Below, piece by piece: positions 15,569 to 17,578 of a stretch of DNA of 17,578 nt. This DNA is from Treponema sp. GTDB lineage: Bacteria; Spirochaetota; Spirochaetia; Treponematales; Breznakiellaceae. The position numbers were made by a program, and so were the translations under genes. Each line of letters opens with the position of its first letter. Position 1 is the stretch's first letter. The DNA lies in assembly GCA_031283905.1 (NCBI GenBank), contig JAITAW010000284.1, positions 1-17,578 on the forward strand, read 5' to 3'. The notes beneath the pieces are model-generated. The model made no database searches. It saw only the letters and a list, made by a program, of their open reading frames with translations, and was not told the origin of the DNA.

Positions 15569-15602
15569 TTTCCCAAAACGCGCAAGCGGCAGTTTTGGGA
15601 AA
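15569..15602. repeat. 11-bp palindrome, likely a dispersed repeat
   Basis: TTTCCCAAAAC (15569-15579) and GTTTTGGGAAA (15592-15602) are perfect arms around a 12-nt loop. The left part and loop end resemble 4733-4755. Confidence 0.5.
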
Positions 15603-15649
15603 AGCTCAAGATATAGCTGATTTCTTATTTATATTCAAAGAGCGGGCTG

Positions 15650-15799
15650 TCAAGGGAACTCTACGTAGAGGCGGAACAAGGCTGGAGCGATGGTATGATA
15701 AAAGCGGGCGGTTATCCGGTATGGCGCACTACGAAGCGCCGCGCCATGATCGTCAAGTAGCAAAGTTCCGTCCAAATCAACTGCAATCATTTTTATCAC
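15650..15799 (-). pseudogene. Truncated HAD-family (Cof-type) phosphatase gene start
   Basis: After a GTG start with GGAGG 8 nt upstream, the frame reads MIKMIAVDLDGTLLLDDHG, the classic N-terminal motif I (DxDGTLL) of Cof-like HAD phosphatases, with the nucleophile Asp and acid Asp present. After about 18 residues resemblance to the family ends, and the frame runs through Arg/Ala-rich sequence to a stop after 49 codons. HAD proteins of this type are about 260-290 residues, so only the very start survives and it cannot be active. It lies 51 nt after the expected end of the PTS gene, separated by a strong hairpin, and was probably co-transcribed with it. Confidence 0.6.
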
Positions 15800-15817
15800 C
15801 GCAAATTCCTCCAAAAC

Positions 15818-15842
15818 ACCGTGCCGCCTGACGCGGCACGGT
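15818..15842 (-). terminator. Intercistronic hairpin between PTS gene and HAD remnant
   Basis: ACCGTGCCGC and GCGGCACGGT form a perfect 10-bp GC-rich stem with a 5-nt loop, followed on the minus strand by G and a short TTTT. It lies just past the original PTS stop and just before the HAD ribosome site. It could be a weak terminator/attenuator or an mRNA-stabilising hairpin. Confidence 0.6.
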
Positions 15843-15849
15843 ATTATCT

Positions 15850-17455
15850 TTATCTTTTTTCCACAGTGATCAGCGGCTCTCCTTGTGCAACTGAGCCCCA
15901 TAGCACCAGTGGAAAAGGCTTCGTCTTTCACTTCGCTAAATGGCACGATTTTTCCGGTTAAAGGGCTGGCAAGTATCAATTTACCAGCCAAAGGCGCATC
16001 TTCTGCTTCCGCAAGGTATTCCTCAAAATTACTCTTGATAATGGTAACATGGGGTCCATAAACCACCTGTATTCCGTTTCCTTTTTTAAGAACCCCTTTT
16101 GCGCCGCTCTGTTTAAGCAGATCGTCCTGTACCAAGTCGGGATTTCCAACTTCAAGGCGCAGCCGGGTGGCACAGGCATCTACACTACGGATGTTCTGTT
16201 TACCCCCAAGCCCCCGCAAAATAAGAGGAGAAAGGGTGTCATTCGGTGTTTCAGCGGACTTTGATTTTTTCTTTGTATTTCTTGTGCCATAATCCTTCCT
16301 TGTATAAAGTTTGGGTTCTTCTCCTTCTTCCTCACGGCCCGGGGTTTTCAAATTCCATTTGAGAATTGCAAACTTGAAAAAGAAATAGTACAGTACGAAA
16401 TATCCGGCGAACACCGGAAGCATAAGAAGCCAGTTGGTTTTCGCGTTACCTTGCAGAATACCGTATAGCGTGAAGTCGATCAGCCCGTCAGAAAAAGTTG
16501 TGCCAATGGCAATTTTAAGTACATTGGTAAGTACAAAAGCCAAGCCCGCAAACCCGCAATGTACGATAAACAAAAACGGCGTAATGAATAGGAATGTAAA
16601 CTCTATCGGCTCGGTAATGCCGGTGAGGAAGCTGGTCAGTGCGGCGGACATCAAAAGACCACCTACAATTTTTCGTTTTTCCGGCTTCGCACAGTGATAC
16701 ATGGCAAGGGCCGATGCAGGCAATCCTGCCATCATAAAAGGATATTTGCCAGTTAGGAAGCGGGTTGCCGAAAGATTAAAGAACTCAACATTTTTCGAAG
16801 CCAGCTCCGCAAAGTAAATACCTTGAGAGCCAAAACGTTCAATCCCGTCAACAATCGCGGAACCGCCGAGGCCGGTCTGCCAAAAGGGAATGTAAAATAC
16901 ATGATGCAAGCCGAAAAGGATTAAAGCGCGCTCAGCAAATCCAAAAATGAAGGTTCCGAAGTGACCGGACTTCAGTACCACGCCGCCGATAAAGGAAATG
17001 CCGGTTTGGATCACGGGCCAGAGTATACTCATCGCCGCACCAAGAACCATCGCGCCAACGGTACAGATAATCGGCACAAACCGTACCCCGGCGAAATAAG
17101 AAACCGCCGTAGGGAGTTCGATTTTACAAAACCGGTTATGCAGAGCCGCTACCATGAGACCGCAGATGATACCGCCGAATACCCCCATTTCAAGACTGGT
17201 AATGCCTAAAACTTTACTTACGGAACCGGAAAGCACCGTTGCCGCCGGGATGCCGTCGGGTGTCACTTTCCCCAACATGATAAGAATTGAAGAAATTGTT
17301 ACATGCATAACGATAAACGCAACTCCCGATGCCAGCACGGCTACGGCTTTTTCGTTTTTCGCCATCCCCAAGGCAACGGCAAGGGCAAATATCAGGGGCA
17401 GATTACTAAATACCGCGTTGCCGACAGCACTCATCACCGCAAGCACGTTGTACAA
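15850..17455 (-). pseudogene. PTS EIICBA of the glucose/GlcNAc family, truncated at 5' end and deleted in EIIA
   Basis: The recognisable protein runs from YNVLAVMSAVGNAVFSN. It comprises an EIIC permease domain (to about residue 370 of this frame, with GITEPIEFTFLF at 279-290 and FGLHHVFYIPF), a linker with KKKSKS, an EIIB domain with the phospho-Cys in DACATRL (Cys428), and the start of EIIA (LASPLTGKIVPFSEVKDEAF, 494-513). The first 40-50 residues of EIIC, including the first membrane helix, are absent: upstream the frame has only TTG or internal starts and reaches TAG at 17552. After GAMG (to 15896) the frame leaves EIIA. In the next frame LWGSVAQGEPLITVEKR and TAA (15850-15852) is a typical EIIA C-terminus, so about 100 middle residues, including the catalytic His region, are missing. 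Continuing the original frame would read into the HAD remnant to 15650. A fragmentary but expressed EIICB cannot be excluded. Confidence 0.8.
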
Positions 17456-17518
17456 ACGTACCTGTCGTGAATTTTGTGTAAATGGGCAAAGCCTGGTAGA
17501 AATAGCAAGTGAGCAAAA

Positions 17519-17578
17519 ATGGCTAGTACACGCAAACGGAAGGAGAGGTATCTAATCGACCAAAAACCGGATCAGACA
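17519..17578 (+). CDS. Possible start of an unidentified gene, cut by right edge
   Basis: ATG 17519 opens a frame of 20 codons to the window end (starting MASTRKRKERYLIDQ), lysine- and arginine-rich as at the start of many DNA-binding or recombinase proteins. The ribosome site is weak (GTGAG). Its place directly beyond the point where the PTS gene loses its 5' end suggests it may belong to the sequence that replaced it. It is too short to identify. Confidence 0.25.
   Translation, partial: MASTRKRKERYLIDQKPDQT

Larger units (their letters stand above)
15378..15649. other. Gap between clpC and the PTS remnants
   Basis: There is no convincing gene here. It holds the hairpin at 15397-15432 and the palindrome at 15569-15602. 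One plus-strand frame is open for about 64 codons through 15430-15620 (containing SFTNIFFTGELIRPV), but no start, ribosome site or family supports it. Given the decayed genes next door, this may be old coding sequence. Confidence 0.45.

Noticed and set aside
15595..15831. Plus-strand 78-codon frame with a YDKSGRLS segment
   Set aside because: No ribosome site, starts inside a palindrome, and lies opposite the HAD start, whose motif is clear.

Overview
The window reads as a chromosomal segment of a Treponema-like spirochete. This is inferred from the protein content (a PilZ protein and a tandem cyclic-nucleotide-domain regulator of a type I associate with treponemes, plus many envelope proteins of unknown role) and from moderate GC. 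No rRNA, tRNA, CRISPR array or intact insertion sequence was seen.

Left part (1-3943, minus strand): a compact operon read as aroB, then an Omp85-like outer-membrane protein (4-nt overlap), then a PglK-like ABC exporter/flippase that runs off the left edge. aroB has an extended -10 promoter so close to its start that the mRNA may be leaderless. Next comes a gene-poor interval (3944-4878) with a long-armed inverted repeat, decayed coding remnants, and an operator-like palindrome around the next promoter.

Middle (4879-10513): a plus-strand operon of a PilZ (c-di-GMP receptor) protein, a TPR protein and rsmG, joined by overlaps. It is followed by an AT-rich intergenic stretch flanked by DnaA-box-like sequences, a candidate replication origin or DnaA-binding locus. 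A minus-strand gene for a TM2 membrane domain fused to a winged-helix domain follows, preceded by a 5' leader hairpin. Divergent from it is a large membrane protein with a putative, catalytically degenerate M28-peptidase-like ectodomain.

Right part (10510-15377, plus): a strong promoter drives a tandem cyclic-nucleotide-domain protein, followed closely by a small exported protein, a DUF192 lipoprotein and a ClpC-type AAA+ unfoldase. These are probably co-transcribed.

Right end (15378-17578): a decaying PTS locus on the minus strand. The glucose/GlcNAc-family EIICBA gene has lost its N-terminal segment and nearly all of its EIIA domain. The EIIA loss looks like a deletion with an 8-nt microhomology and a frame change. 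A following HAD-hydrolase gene survives only as its first residues. A short plus-strand reading frame starting at 17519 may be the start of whatever replaced the PTS 5' end.

Genes point away from the centre (left set minus, right set plus, with PilZ-TPR-rsmG and TM2 as exceptions), which fits an origin in the middle but does not prove it. I do not see a clearly new multi-gene system. The strongest leads are the DnaA-box cluster, the degenerate-peptidase membrane protein, the leaderless and palindromic promoter of the PilZ operon, the Omp85/flippase pairing, and the PTS deletion.
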